This document shows, in pieces, positions 25,401 to 32,923 of a stretch of 35,178 nt of DNA. Position numbers and translations under genes: made by a program. The DNA is from a virus. A model generated the notes under the pieces. That model saw nothing but the letters and a program-made list of their open reading frames with translations. It was not told the DNA's origin and made no database searches. How positions within the stretch are numbered: the first letter of the stretch is position 1; each line of letters starts with the position of its first letter. Location of the stretch: IMG/VR virus record IMGVR_UViG_3300029268_000067, positions 1 to 35,178 of that record; one strand, 5' to 3'.

Positions 25401-27131
25401 TTAGGGGCGATGGCTGAAAACGCAGATAAATGGGCAAGAGAAATCACTTATCAAGCTGATCTTGGTAATTTGACTACTGGTAAACCGACATTTGCTAAAC
25501 GATTTGCCACGTTTATGAACGAATCCCCTGCTTTTAAGTTCGCTACCGGAACTATTTTCGTAACTAGCCCACTGAACATTGTAAAAATGATCGGAAAATA
25601 CACCCCGACAGCTTTTATTTCTCAAACAGTCCAAGCACATAAGTTACCTAGTGGTAAAACTCTTGGAGAAGCGTTTCCAGCATTGAGAAATGTTCAAAAA
25701 GAATTTTACGAAGCTATGCAATCTGACGATGAGTTTAGAAAAAATCAAGCTGTTGGTCGTCAAATTACAGGGCTTTTTATGTCTATTCTTGGGTATCACT
25801 TTGTAATGAACGACATTATTACTCCGAGTCTTCCGCCCACTAAAGAAAACCGGAAACTACAAGCATCTAAAGAAGTTCCTTATGCTTTTAAGATCAAAAA
25901 AGAATCAAATATAGGAAAAGCTATTACAGAAAGTATTAAGTTTTCTGGGTTAAAAACAGATTTTGAAGACGTAGATAACTACTATTTTGAGTTTAAACGT
26001 ATCCACGAGCCTACTTCTTCAATCATCATGGCTATGTCCGATTTGGGACAATACCTAAAAAGCCCTGAATACGACGAAGCTACTTTTCAAGATGGAGTAG
26101 CCTTAACTGCTGCTTCTATTTCAAGCATGATGATGGAAAAGACTTACTTTAATAACTTCAAACAGATGTTTGATCTAATGCAAGCTATGTCAGATGACAG
26201 GAAAGATTGGGGTCAAAAAGTTGCCAATTATTTAGGACGCAGAACATCCTCAATGATTATGCCTGTCATGGAAGCTCGTGACCCTGTTCAGCTTGAGTTG
26301 CATAGTTGGACTCAACAAGTAGCTAGACGCTTTGACCCTAACCTCCGAGATGTTGTTTTTGGGGAAAATTACTACCTACCTAAAGCCTATAACATTTTGG
26401 GTGAAAACATTGACGCATACATAACAGGAGTTGCTCCTATTGATTTTGTCCAACCGTTCTACGTTAGCGCAAAAAAGAATGATGAACTAATTGATGAGCT
26501 TCTTTTGATAAATGAAAATTGGTCATCACCTGAAGCTGTTCCGTTTACTAAAACAAACGAACAAGGCCGTCCTGTTGTGTTTAACATGAAAAAGGTTCCT
26601 TTTAAGCCTCTCCCTATTAACTTAGTTCAAGAGCCTAATCCTGATGACACCACTTTTTACCCTGAAAAAGCCCTTAAATACCTTCAATCTCAAGAAAACC
26701 CTACCGAAAGAAGTAATGGACTGCTTCAAGCCTACGTAAAACTTGGTGTAACAAAACTTCCTGAAATTAATCAAACAGCTTATGACCGCTGGAACCAAAA
26801 CATCGGTCAAATCCGGTTGAAAAAATACAGATATAAAACTCTCCGAGAAGCCTTGGAACACGAAATCAATACCCCTGCTTATCAAAGACTTTCTGCAATA
26901 ACTTTCACTGGTGAGTTGAACCCACGAGCAGCACATTTAACACAGTTTATTTCAGATTATCGGCAATCCGCTTTGGCTCTTACAATGATGGAATATCCTG
27001 AAGTTGAAGAAGCCAAAAAAAGTAAAAAAATTGTTGATCGTCTTCTTAAAAAAGGAGCCACTAGAGAGCAAATTTCTGAAACTCAGAAACAAATTACTGA
27101 ATTACTTTCGTTTCCAAACCAACCAGACTAA
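22473..27131 (+). CDS. 16: internal virion protein (gp16-like), ejected core protein
   Basis: 1552 aa, the largest gene (T7 gp16 1318). Position after gp15 and size identify it; long amphipathic helices dominate. The N-terminus has a Pro-Thr repeat (PTPTPTPTPTPEPTP, about residues 51-65), then an Ala/Gly-rich hydrophobic region around residues 108-165 (AAIGGPAAPVTGIIGGLGAA) that may enter membranes. No SLT-type transglycosylase motif is seen at the N-terminus, unlike T7; the lysozyme domain is at the end of the preceding protein. DNA pulling and periplasmic-tunnel roles are known for the family and inferred here. The start overlaps the gp15 stop (TAATG). Confidence 0.87.
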   Translation: MNPTPTILDNAESLDDILNNDIAATTATKEMLDAALAAEEGREYVPPNPQPTPTPTPTPTPEPTPAEFATAAQAYEEINTDLGISVGGEQPAPSDKSALEETKDSAMAFAANAANTVAPTTAAMAAFPYGMTGGAAIGGPAAPVTGIIGGLGAAGLAYWATSAAQEAALETVAPESYANFKQYLETAKEEYPVSSFLGETMGGQRGVMKMSISGVKEAMSFGRQLMGRGFSREELLTKSNQYRMDNFINVVFGAGTEMAAEAARQFTEEGKIDLPLLGMATVVGATMNKPTALGSKLTNALPFKPDFSKGVDPTINKTDEELAQEVLDKMAGKEQPPPPEAEAPPVRQSQIDHPKTQVERLHEASDMSVDGLKTGGFAAKTDKYGISEWTKTETYSDGETASTRKFSHPNFPDKVFKSKNSLIKALKIRKEAKKNNTWDAPIEATPVSVEVTPRPLTKEQEKQAAIAAGQLSDFAKHLANNIANPLEATVPPRTLNGEVLNSVITREPEEAIIALAQTLKTELHKAKGNPLTLQQRLADAKEWLESNGFGDRVNMMQKNVKAQEELQYQILAARAVTERATQYLQQTLNKWRVTKDPRDLAEAVVAMQDVKKVLMPLEAARTNWGRMGHAFRTMGPEVRSLSTVDFMLKSSGIEVGTLDEQTATNLAENMARALDSGDYGNIKRALNYSLEEKILGAINETMSGSVMSSTFTTAVTAVGGLGEALVFAPVNGTVGGLVRLAATMAEKGKSEETKRAAIELKNILKYHFMVFERFKTNLRVGWEAFKNAEPQFGAKTSQLMDVKMGATPAQRGQRVSDETKGFSAAAARLFYKGFEKSGNIGFVNRATSRITSESLGIDPNKHPMAAVLMDIYAEIISFVHRPMLMADEMIKSSNAYAHAKIKALTEGEMKGLKGPELKKYVQETMDTLFDMNNKLYTKQRVIDEVKAELLKEGLKTDDPAFYAEMVKRSEARYSSDLGAMAENADKWAREITYQADLGNLTTGKPTFAKRFATFMNESPAFKFATGTIFVTSPLNIVKMIGKYTPTAFISQTVQAHKLPSGKTLGEAFPALRNVQKEFYEAMQSDDEFRKNQAVGRQITGLFMSILGYHFVMNDIITPSLPPTKENRKLQASKEVPYAFKIKKESNIGKAITESIKFSGLKTDFEDVDNYYFEFKRIHEPTSSIIMAMSDLGQYLKSPEYDEATFQDGVALTAASISSMMMEKTYFNNFKQMFDLMQAMSDDRKDWGQKVANYLGRRTSSMIMPVMEARDPVQLELHSWTQQVARRFDPNLRDVVFGENYYLPKAYNILGENIDAYITGVAPIDFVQPFYVSAKKNDELIDELLLINENWSSPEAVPFTKTNEQGRPVVFNMKKVPFKPLPINLVQEPNPDDTTFYPEKALKYLQSQENPTERSNGLLQAYVKLGVTKLPEINQTAYDRWNQNIGQIRLKKYRYKTLREALEHEINTPAYQRLSAITFTGELNPRAAHLTQFISDYRQSALALTMMEYPEVEEAKKSKKIVDRLLKKGATREQISETQKQITELLSFPNQPD
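22617..22668 (+). repeat. Pro-Thr codon repeat inside the gp16-like gene
   Basis: C-rich low-complexity DNA (CCCCAACCCCCACCCCAACC-type units) encodes alternating Pro and Thr, about residues 49-66 of the gp16-like protein. It makes an extended, flexible linker and is prone to slippage, so its length may vary between isolates or between reads. Confidence 0.8.
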
Positions 27132-27137
27132 AAATAA

Positions 27138-27158
27138 TTGACATCACGTAACCAATAA
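27138..27158 (+). promoter_or_regulatory. candidate phage RNAP promoter upstream of the tail fibre gene
   Basis: Second copy of TTGACA-N2-ACG-N3-C-N-AATAA (see 13600-13620). No acceptable sigma70 -10 lies 16-18 bp downstream (AGGTTT), which argues that TTGACA here is part of a phage-specific motif rather than a host -35. The site occupies nearly the whole 41-bp gap before the fibre gene, as phi17 does in T7. The following TAATTAGGT (27156-27164) also occurs upstream of gene 11 (14837-14845). Confidence 0.5.
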
Positions 27159-27172
27159 TTAGGTTTAATTTT

Positions 27173-27976
27173 ATGGCTTTTGCTTACACAGACTACACAG
27201 CTAATGGAACTGCTACCACTTTTGGTATCACGTTCCCTCGTATCAATGACAACCATGTAAAGGTGTATCAATCCACCAACTCCGTGTTTAGCTTGGTGTC
27301 TGGAACGGCTTATACCATTCAGAATAACAATGTGGTGTTTAATGCGGCCCCAGCCAACGCCAACACAATCCGAGTAAAGCGTGAAACCCCAAATAACGCC
27401 CGATTGGTGGATTTCCAAAACGGTTCTCGACTTGGGGAAAGTGATTTGGACACAGATAGCCTTCAAGCGTTTTACCTTTTGCAAGAGGAGCACGATGACC
27501 TTGAGCTTTACGGTATTTACAACACCATGTCAGTCATGGGTCAGTGTTCCCGCATGACGGATGGCACGGTCACTATCACCACTCAAGGAACTTACGTCCT
27601 GTTCCCAACGGCTGTAGCTGCTACCCTTGACGCATCAACGGCGAATGGCATTGAACTCGACACTTCAACCAACGGCTTTGTGCTTAAAAATGTCTCCGGT
27701 ATCGGGCGGTTCTTCCGAGTGTATGGAAGCGTTGATGCTACGTCTGCAAACAACCAAACTTTAGGTGTTAAACTTAATCATGTGGGTGGTGGAGGAGTAT
27801 TAAACGCTTCTGAGTGTCGTGCATTTACTGGCTCTGGGAACCAAGAAGCTAAACTTGTTACGTCGTGGATTATTTATATGCCCAATAACACAAGTGTTGG
27901 CTTGATGTTGGCTAACCACAGCGGAACTCAAAATGTTACTGTAAAACGTGCTAGATTGGTGGTATCGGCTGTATGA
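27173..27976 (+). CDS. 17: tail fibre with T7-type N-terminal anchor
   Basis: 267 aa, less than half of T7 gp17 (553). Residues 1-125 are the phage T7 tail-fibre N-terminal domain that docks on the tail: FAYTDYTANGTATTFGITFP, HVKVYQS, TIRVKRETPNNARLVDFQNG, GESDLDTDSLQAFYLLQEE. Residues 130-267 are a short beta-rich distal domain (FFRVYGSVDATSANN, SWIIYMPNNTSVGLML) that could be a trimeric jelly-roll head. The lack of a long shaft suggests either a stubby fibre or an adaptor to which another protein, perhaps the lectin-like protein at 9176, provides the receptor-binding part. The stop overlaps the next start (ATGA). Confidence 0.9.
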   Translation: MAFAYTDYTANGTATTFGITFPRINDNHVKVYQSTNSVFSLVSGTAYTIQNNNVVFNAAPANANTIRVKRETPNNARLVDFQNGSRLGESDLDTDSLQAFYLLQEEHDDLELYGIYNTMSVMGQCSRMTDGTVTITTQGTYVLFPTAVAATLDASTANGIELDTSTNGFVLKNVSGIGRFFRVYGSVDATSANNQTLGVKLNHVGGGGVLNASECRAFTGSGNQEAKLVTSWIIYMPNNTSVGLMLANHSGTQNVTVKRARLVVSAV

Positions 27977-28185
27977 ATGAGGATGTAGAACGTCTAGTCA
28001 GGCTTGAAACAAAGCTGGATGTGGTTTTGGAAAATCAAAACTACTTTCGTTCTTCGTTTGAAAAGCATGACGAACGGATTAAAAACCTTGAAAACAGTCG
28101 TTCTCATACTCTCGGCTATGCTGCTGCCATAGGTGCGGCTCTTGGTCTTTTTCTTGATAACATAAAACACCTTTTTATCCGATGA
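27973..28185 (+). CDS. holin candidate: coiled coil plus C-terminal TM (XhlA/gp17.5 position)
   Basis: 70 aa. Residues 1-43 form a heptad-rich coiled coil (VERLVRLETKLDVVLENQNY), and residues 48-63 (GYAAAIGAALGLFLD) make a single hydrophobic helix followed by a basic end (KHLFIR). This is the shape of haemolysin XhlA-type membrane proteins. T7 encodes its holin gp17.5 in the same slot, between fibre and small terminase. ATGA overlap with the fibre and 4-nt overlap with the small terminase. Holin function is inferred from topology and synteny. Confidence 0.7.
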   Translation: MNEDVERLVRLETKLDVVLENQNYFRSSFEKHDERIKNLENSRSHTLGYAAAIGAALGLFLDNIKHLFIR

Positions 28186-28397
28186 ACAAAGAAGCTGTCC
28201 TTGAAAAACTTTCCGTTCAGTTGGCTGAAGAACTGCTTAATCGCATTTCTAGCGGGGAAGCTGCCCCTGCTGACCTGAACGTAGCCCGTCAACTACTCAA
28301 AGATAACAACATTACGGTAGTCCCTGAAGCCCAACACCCTGCTCAAAAGTTGGCCTTGGTGCTTCCGTTTGAAGAAAAACAACAAGCTCATGGCTAA
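28182..28397 (+). CDS. 18: small terminase subunit
   Basis: 71 aa (T7 gp18 89). Recognises concatemer DNA for packaging. LAEELLNRISSGEAAPADLNVARQLLKDNNI is the conserved T7-type small-terminase core (helix, SGEA-P-DLN-ARQ-LKDN-I). Order holin, small terminase, large terminase is preserved, although three genes now separate the two subunits. Overlaps both neighbours (4 nt and 8 nt). Confidence 0.88.
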   Translation: MNKEAVLEKLSVQLAEELLNRISSGEAAPADLNVARQLLKDNNITVVPEAQHPAQKLALVLPFEEKQQAHG

Positions 28398-28626
28398 ACG
28401 AGATTACGCTAAAGAATATCGGGAATACCACGCTAAACCTTCCCAAATCAAAAACCGTTCCAAACGAAACGGAGCTAGACGTTTGATGATTAAGAAACAC
28501 GGTAAAGCTAAACTCAAAGGAAAGGATGTTGACCACAAAAAACCCTTGAAAAACGGGGGTTCAAATAGTATGAAGAATCTTCGCATCCGTTCTGTGGCTA
28601 AAAACAGAGGGGATAAATCCTTTTAA
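28390..28626 (+). CDS. HNH-endonuclease-like small basic protein
   Basis: 78 aa from the ATG at 28390; the frame is open from 28369, but the MAKRDYAKEYREYHAKPSQI start is the usual one for this phage family. The core KDVDHKKPLKNGGSNSMKNLRIRS with NRGDKS gives the D48-H49, N63 and N72-R73 pattern of compact HNH proteins. Very basic. Small HNH proteins beside terminase genes assist end cutting in several phages; the same is possible here, but a homing role cannot be excluded. The usual CxxC zinc knuckles are absent. Confidence 0.75.
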   Translation: MAKRDYAKEYREYHAKPSQIKNRSKRNGARRLMIKKHGKAKLKGKDVDHKKPLKNGGSNSMKNLRIRSVAKNRGDKSF

Positions 28627-28647
28627 CTACCTAAAAGAGCAACCAAA

Positions 28648-29742
28648 ATGAAAAAAATTTTATTGGAATCGGAAATTCCTGATTCTTTGATGTCATTAGA
28701 TCTTAATTGTGAATATCTTGTGGAAAACCAGCAAGTTTCTTACTTTGCTGTCAAAACAAACGGAGATTTGTTGGTTACAAACGTAGGTCAAAACGATTTC
28801 CGTAATTTTAAAATTGATGATGACCTGAACGGAAAAGAACTTGTAGTGTTCCGTGCGGGTGGTGGTGGGGATATTTTGTTTATGTATCCCCTATTGGACG
28901 AGATTAAGCGTAGGTTTCCTTCTTGTTCGCTTACTGTTTGTTGTAACTCTGACTATCACTTCGTAGCCACTAACTGCAAATCTGTTGATAAAGTATTATC
29001 GTTTCCCATTAAAGTTAAAGACCTACCTGAAGAATGTGTTATTCTAAATCTTGAAGGTGCTGTTGAGAAAAACGATGCAGTTCCAGCGGTGGATTGTATG
29101 TTCTGGGCTGCTGGAATGGCTCGTCCCGACTCTGAAACCATTAAGAAATCCTTGGTCTATACCCCAAAGGAGGAAGACGTTCGTAACGCTCACCTTATTC
29201 CTGTAGCCAAAAACAAAGACCGTATCCGCATTGGTTATCAATGGTCAGCCAGTAGTCCTGTCAGAAGTTACCCTCACAAAAACTCGTGCGAACTTGTGAC
29301 AAAATTAGCTCAAGACGGAGGTTTTGAAGTGTGCTTGTTGGGGGAACCAGATAGCATTGAGATCGGTTCTTCTCCCAAAAAAGGTTGGGTTTACAACATG
29401 ACCAAACAGGGTCTTTCATGGGAACAATCCGTAGCTTTCCTCAAATCCTGTGACCTTGTTATCGGCCCAGACTCAAGCGGTATTCACTTTGCTGGGGCTA
29501 TGGGTATCAAAGCCCTCGGCCTTTACGCTCCCTTTCAATGGGACTTGAGAACTAATTATTTTGACTCTGTGTGGTGTTTTCAGCAACGTGGGGAGTGTGC
29601 TCCGTGCAAGCATCACACCAACAACAAAAATGGCCTTTTCCCCAAAGACAAACCTTGCAGTCAATCTGGTCAGTGTGAGGTTTTGGCAACCCTAAACCCT
29701 GACCGTGTATTCAAAAAAGCCTTACAACTACTTAACAAATGA
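28648..29742 (+). CDS. glycosyltransferase family 9-like (ADP-heptose:LPS heptosyltransferase type)
   Basis: 364 aa. Two Rossmann-like halves of the GT-B fold: the first with FRAGGGGDILFMYPLLDEIK (residues 68-87, G71-D75), the second with CDLVIGPDSSGIHFAGAMGI (about 268-287). The C-terminus holds four Cys in C-x2-C then C-x5-C form (GECAPC, PCSQSGQC), common in GT9 enzymes. These transfer heptose or similar sugars to LPS core or to proteins. Residues 1-60 are an extra N-terminal part. It lies between small and large terminase genes and is ATGA-coupled to an FkbM methyltransferase, which suggests a two-step sugar addition and methylation of host LPS or of a virion protein. Substrates are unknown. 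Confidence 0.78.
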   Translation: MKKILLESEIPDSLMSLDLNCEYLVENQQVSYFAVKTNGDLLVTNVGQNDFRNFKIDDDLNGKELVVFRAGGGGDILFMYPLLDEIKRRFPSCSLTVCCNSDYHFVATNCKSVDKVLSFPIKVKDLPEECVILNLEGAVEKNDAVPAVDCMFWAAGMARPDSETIKKSLVYTPKEEDVRNAHLIPVAKNKDRIRIGYQWSASSPVRSYPHKNSCELVTKLAQDGGFEVCLLGEPDSIEIGSSPKKGWVYNMTKQGLSWEQSVAFLKSCDLVIGPDSSGIHFAGAMGIKALGLYAPFQWDLRTNYFDSVWCFQQRGECAPCKHHTNNKNGLFPKDKPCSQSGQCEVLATLNPDRVFKKALQLLNK

Positions 29743-30374
29743 AAACTATTGAAGAACTTCGTCGAATCCGTTGGTTTACCGACTTTGCTTATATCCTTAA
29801 ACTTAACAAGGACATTAAAATCCGAACATTCTGTGAATGCGGTGTGGGGCCGCTGGATATTGCGGCTGCTCCAGAAATCTACAACCAGAAACTTGCTGAT
29901 AAGGTAATTTTGGTTGAACCCAACGAGGAACTAGCCAATCTTGCTGTAGCTGCCATGCCCGATGCTGACATCTGGAGGGTAGCCATTACCGATACTGAAG
30001 AAGTGGGGGGAACAGCCAACTTCCGTGTTAACGGGGGGTCAAGCTACATTGAGGGTCACTGGAGTCCGTCTCCGAGCTACGGCCCCATAACAACGGTTAA
30101 GACAAGTCCCTTCAGGGTCATAGACGATGGAACCATTGACGCTATGGTGCTGGACTGCGAGGGAATGGAATGGGCTGTGTTGAAAAATATGAAAAGCCGT
30201 CCTTATTTTCTCTCTGTAGAAGTGTGGAAGGGTCACCCCCATGAGAATGAAATCTTTAATTGGCTTACGGAAAACAAATACGAGATTCGTTTTACCACCG
30301 GCCCAGAGGGTGAAACCTTCTTCCTAGAACGAAATGTCGAAAAACCAAAAACACGCAAAAGCCGTAGCGATTGA
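29739..30374 (+). CDS. FkbM-type methyltransferase-like protein
   Basis: 211 aa. FCECGVGPLDIAAA (residues 31-44) is in the SAM-binding motif I place. VILVEPNEELANLA is the acidic loop after the second strand, and AMVLDCEGMEWAVLKNM is the FkbM core, parallel to VLCVDTEGAEWFVVREM in the methyltransferase at 3688. The two are therefore distant relatives within one genome. The start overlaps the GT9 stop (ATGA), and its 3' end overlaps the large terminase by 41 nt, so all three are co-translated. Probable O-methylation of a sugar; substrate unknown. The C-terminus is basic (KPKTRKSRSD). Confidence 0.72.
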   Translation: MKTIEELRRIRWFTDFAYILKLNKDIKIRTFCECGVGPLDIAAAPEIYNQKLADKVILVEPNEELANLAVAAMPDADIWRVAITDTEEVGGTANFRVNGGSSYIEGHWSPSPSYGPITTVKTSPFRVIDDGTIDAMVLDCEGMEWAVLKNMKSRPYFLSVEVWKGHPHENEIFNWLTENKYEIRFTTGPEGETFFLERNVEKPKTRKSRSD

Positions 30375-32052
30375 CCCAAGGTTACATGACTTTCGGAATT
30401 TCCTGTATGTGGTATGGAAACACCTAAACCTACCACAACCTACTGATATTCAGTATGATATAGCCGAGTTCATTCAAAACGCACCTAAGCGTTCCATCAT
30501 TGAAGCCTTTCGTGGGGTAGGTAAAAGCTACATCACTAGTGCTCACGTATGCCATCAGTTGCTTCTGAACCCTGATAAAAAGTTCTTGGTTGTCTCTGCT
30601 TCCAAGAGCCGTGCCGATGACTTTAGCACCTTTACCCTCCGTCTTATCAACGAGCTTCCCATCCTCCAGCATCTACGTCCCACTGAAGACCAACGTAGCA
30701 GTAAGATAGGGTTTGATGTCGGCCCAGCAGGAGCCTCCCACAGCCCCTCTGTGAAGTCCGTAGGTATTACTGGCATGATTACTGGTAGCCGTGCTGACGA
30801 GATCATTGCCGATGACGTAGAGAGTGCCAACAACTCCATGACTCAGGGGATGCGGGACAGGGTAGCAGAATCGGTTAAGGAGTTTGAAGCCGTGCTTAAA
30901 CCGGATGGTAAAATCCTTTTTCTAGGCACTCCCCAGTGTGAAGAATCTCTTTACAACAAGCTACAGGAACGTGGCTATGTGTGCAGAATTTGGCCCGCTC
31001 GGTATCCCGAACAAAATAAGGTGGTAAGCTACGGTGATAAATTGGCTCCCCGTATCTGTGATTTGATGGAAAAAGACCCTAATATTTCCCTCAAAACTAC
31101 TGACCCTAAACGCTTTAGCGACCTTGACCTTATGGAACGTGAAGCCAGTTACGGTAAAAGCGGGTTCCAGCTTCAGTTCATGTTGGATACAAGCCTAAGC
31201 GACATGGAGAGGTATCCCCTTAAACTCTCTGACCTTTGTGTAATGAGCCTTAACCACGAGCTTTCCCCCCAGAAGATTGCTTGGGCAGGGAGTCCCGATT
31301 ACGTCATTGATGACCTTCCGTGTGTCGGGATGAGTGGGGATCGTTACTACAGCCCCATGTTTGTCAGTAAGGAAGATTGGCTACCCTACGAGGGGAGCAT
31401 CATGGCAATAGACCCATCAGGTCGGGGAAGGGATGAGACTTCCTACGCAGTTCTTAAATACCTTCACGGTATGCTGTTCCTCACCGAAAGTGGGGGCTTT
31501 AACAGTGGCTATACAGAAGATACCCTAAGTGCGTTAGCAACTGTCGCAAAACGACAGAAAGTAACACAAATCATTGTCGAGGAAAACTACGGTGGGGGTA
31601 TGTTTACCCAACTGCTTAAACCAGTTCTAGGGAGGGTTTATCCGTGCTCTGTGGAGGAAGTTAAGCACAGTAAACAGAAGGAGTTACGGATTATCGACAC
31701 CCTTGAGCCAATCCTTAACCAGCACAGGCTTATTGTGGATAAAAGGGTTATTGAACGGGACTACAGAGATAACCAACACCTTCCCCCAGAAATGGCACTT
31801 CGTTATCAACTCTTTTACCAGATGAGCCGCATCACCAAAGATCGTGGTGCGCTTGCTCAGGATGACCGTCTAGATGCCCTAGCCATTGGTGTAGCCTTCT
31901 GGACAGAGAGAATGGCACAAGATATTGACAGGGCTGTGGAGGATGCTAAAGAAGCCAAGCTAGATGAAGAACTCAGAAAATTTCAAGAAAATGTCTTCGG
32001 ACACAAACCCAGAGAAAAAACATGGATCAGCCAAACCGTAAACGTAATATGA
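30334..32052 (+). CDS. 19: large terminase subunit (ATPase-nuclease)
   Basis: 572 aa (T7 gp19 586). DNA packaging motor. ATPase: Walker A EAFRGVGKS with K64; Walker B IIADDVE (D160/D161). HSPSVKSVGITGMITGSRAD is the T7-type hallmark. RNase H-like nuclease: D360 in AIDPSGRGRDET, and the final acidic cluster DDRLDAL (D510, D511, D514). All catalytic residues are present. The first 41 nt overlap the FkbM gene; no SD. The last four bases ATGA overlap the endolysin start. Confidence 0.96.
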   Translation: MSKNQKHAKAVAIDPRLHDFRNFLYVVWKHLNLPQPTDIQYDIAEFIQNAPKRSIIEAFRGVGKSYITSAHVCHQLLLNPDKKFLVVSASKSRADDFSTFTLRLINELPILQHLRPTEDQRSSKIGFDVGPAGASHSPSVKSVGITGMITGSRADEIIADDVESANNSMTQGMRDRVAESVKEFEAVLKPDGKILFLGTPQCEESLYNKLQERGYVCRIWPARYPEQNKVVSYGDKLAPRICDLMEKDPNISLKTTDPKRFSDLDLMEREASYGKSGFQLQFMLDTSLSDMERYPLKLSDLCVMSLNHELSPQKIAWAGSPDYVIDDLPCVGMSGDRYYSPMFVSKEDWLPYEGSIMAIDPSGRGRDETSYAVLKYLHGMLFLTESGGFNSGYTEDTLSALATVAKRQKVTQIIVEENYGGGMFTQLLKPVLGRVYPCSVEEVKHSKQKELRIIDTLEPILNQHRLIVDKRVIERDYRDNQHLPPEMALRYQLFYQMSRITKDRGALAQDDRLDALAIGVAFWTERMAQDIDRAVEDAKEAKLDEELRKFQENVFGHKPREKTWISQTVNVI

Positions 32053-32639
32053 ACATTCTAACCAAAATCCTAACCAGCCTATTCCCCCGTAAAGACACTG
32101 TTCCGCTATCGCCACCCTCCCAAGCAGTAAAAACGCCTCCTAGACCCCCTGTGACTCAAAAGCGCATGGCTTTTAGCGAATCATACCGACCCTCTCCTAA
32201 CGTATCCCCTAAACCTATCCGACCCCGCTACATTGTTTTGCACCACACTTGCGGTAGTTACGCTGGAAGTGTTGCGTGGTGTCTTAACCCTGCCTCAAGG
32301 GTGTCCTACCATTGTATTATCGCTGAAGACGGTAGGAGAACAGTGTTGGCTACACCGGATAAAAGAACGTGGCACGCTGGGTTGGCTAACTGGAAGGGTA
32401 AGAAAGACCTCAATAGCGTTAGTGTTGGACTAGCCTTTGAAAAAGACACCTACGACAAGCCTCTTACTTTGGAACAGATGTATTCAGCTTTAGAGTATCT
32501 TAAACCGATCCTCAAAAAGTATGAGATTCCTCTTTCAGATGTTATTGACCACAGAATGATTGCTCCCAACAGGAAGAACGACCTTAACCCTGTTGAATAC
32601 AACAAGTTGAAAAAGTTCCTTTTTTCCAACTACCTATGA
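32049..32639 (+). CDS. N-acetylmuramoyl-L-alanine amidase endolysin (Amidase_2/T7 lysozyme type)
   Basis: 196 aa from the ATG at 32049, which overlaps the terminase stop as ATGA; an earlier in-frame ATG at 32022 would add 9 residues. The amidase domain (about 58-190) has Zn ligands H65, H168 and D178 (the T7 H17, H122 and C130 positions, with Asp replacing Cys), plus Y87 and K176 matching T7 Y46 and K128. A 55-residue Pro-rich, basic N-terminal extension beginning MNILTKILTSLF may tether it to membrane or wall and has no T7 counterpart. It cuts peptidoglycan at lysis. In T7 this enzyme (3.5) also inhibits RNAP and is expressed earlier. Here it is a late gene, so that link is probably lost. 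Confidence 0.88.
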   Translation: MNILTKILTSLFPRKDTVPLSPPSQAVKTPPRPPVTQKRMAFSESYRPSPNVSPKPIRPRYIVLHHTCGSYAGSVAWCLNPASRVSYHCIIAEDGRRTVLATPDKRTWHAGLANWKGKKDLNSVSVGLAFEKDTYDKPLTLEQMYSALEYLKPILKKYEIPLSDVIDHRMIAPNRKNDLNPVEYNKLKKFLFSNYL

Positions 32640-32869
32640 GCTTGAAATACGAACAGTATCGGAGTCTTAAATACACTCGTGAATTTTTAAGAGACTTGTT
32701 GAATCACGACACCAGACCTAAGACTGTTAAAGAATTGAAAGAAAGATCACTGAGATGTCTTCGTCATTTTCCAGCGTTAGCTGAAGATGGACGACCTTAC
32801 TTCAGTGAAGATACTTTCAAAGACCCTTACTTTAACGACAACAAAAGTCCTTTAATATCAACTACTTAG
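32636..32869 (+). CDS. conserved phage protein of unknown function
   Basis: 77 aa, starting MSLKYEQYRSLKYTREFLRD. The YEQY-LK-TREFLRDLL then RPKTVKELKERSLRCLRHFPAL pattern recurs, to my memory, at the right end of many aquatic T7-like genomes, without assigned function. Helical, basic and soluble. ATGA-coupled to the endolysin, so last gene of the late operon; the frame closes 11 bp before the next regulatory region. Confidence 0.72.
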   Translation: MSLKYEQYRSLKYTREFLRDLLNHDTRPKTVKELKERSLRCLRHFPALAEDGRPYFSEDTFKDPYFNDNKSPLISTT

Positions 32870-32890
32870 AACTTTGTTGGAAAAAGATGC

Positions 32891-32919
32891 TTGACAGGAT
32901 TTTTTCACCCTTTTAAAAT
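32891..32919 (+). promoter_or_regulatory. strong sigma70-type promoter
   Basis: TTGACA (32891-32896), exactly 17 bp, then TAAAAT (32914-32919), one base off the -10 consensus. Expected transcription start near 32926. It differs from the candidate phage promoters because it lacks ACG and AATAA. It is the best host-type promoter in the window and points toward the leader ORF and GNAT gene, like an early promoter at the left end of a T7-type map. Confidence 0.75.
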
Positions 32920-32923
32920 CAAT

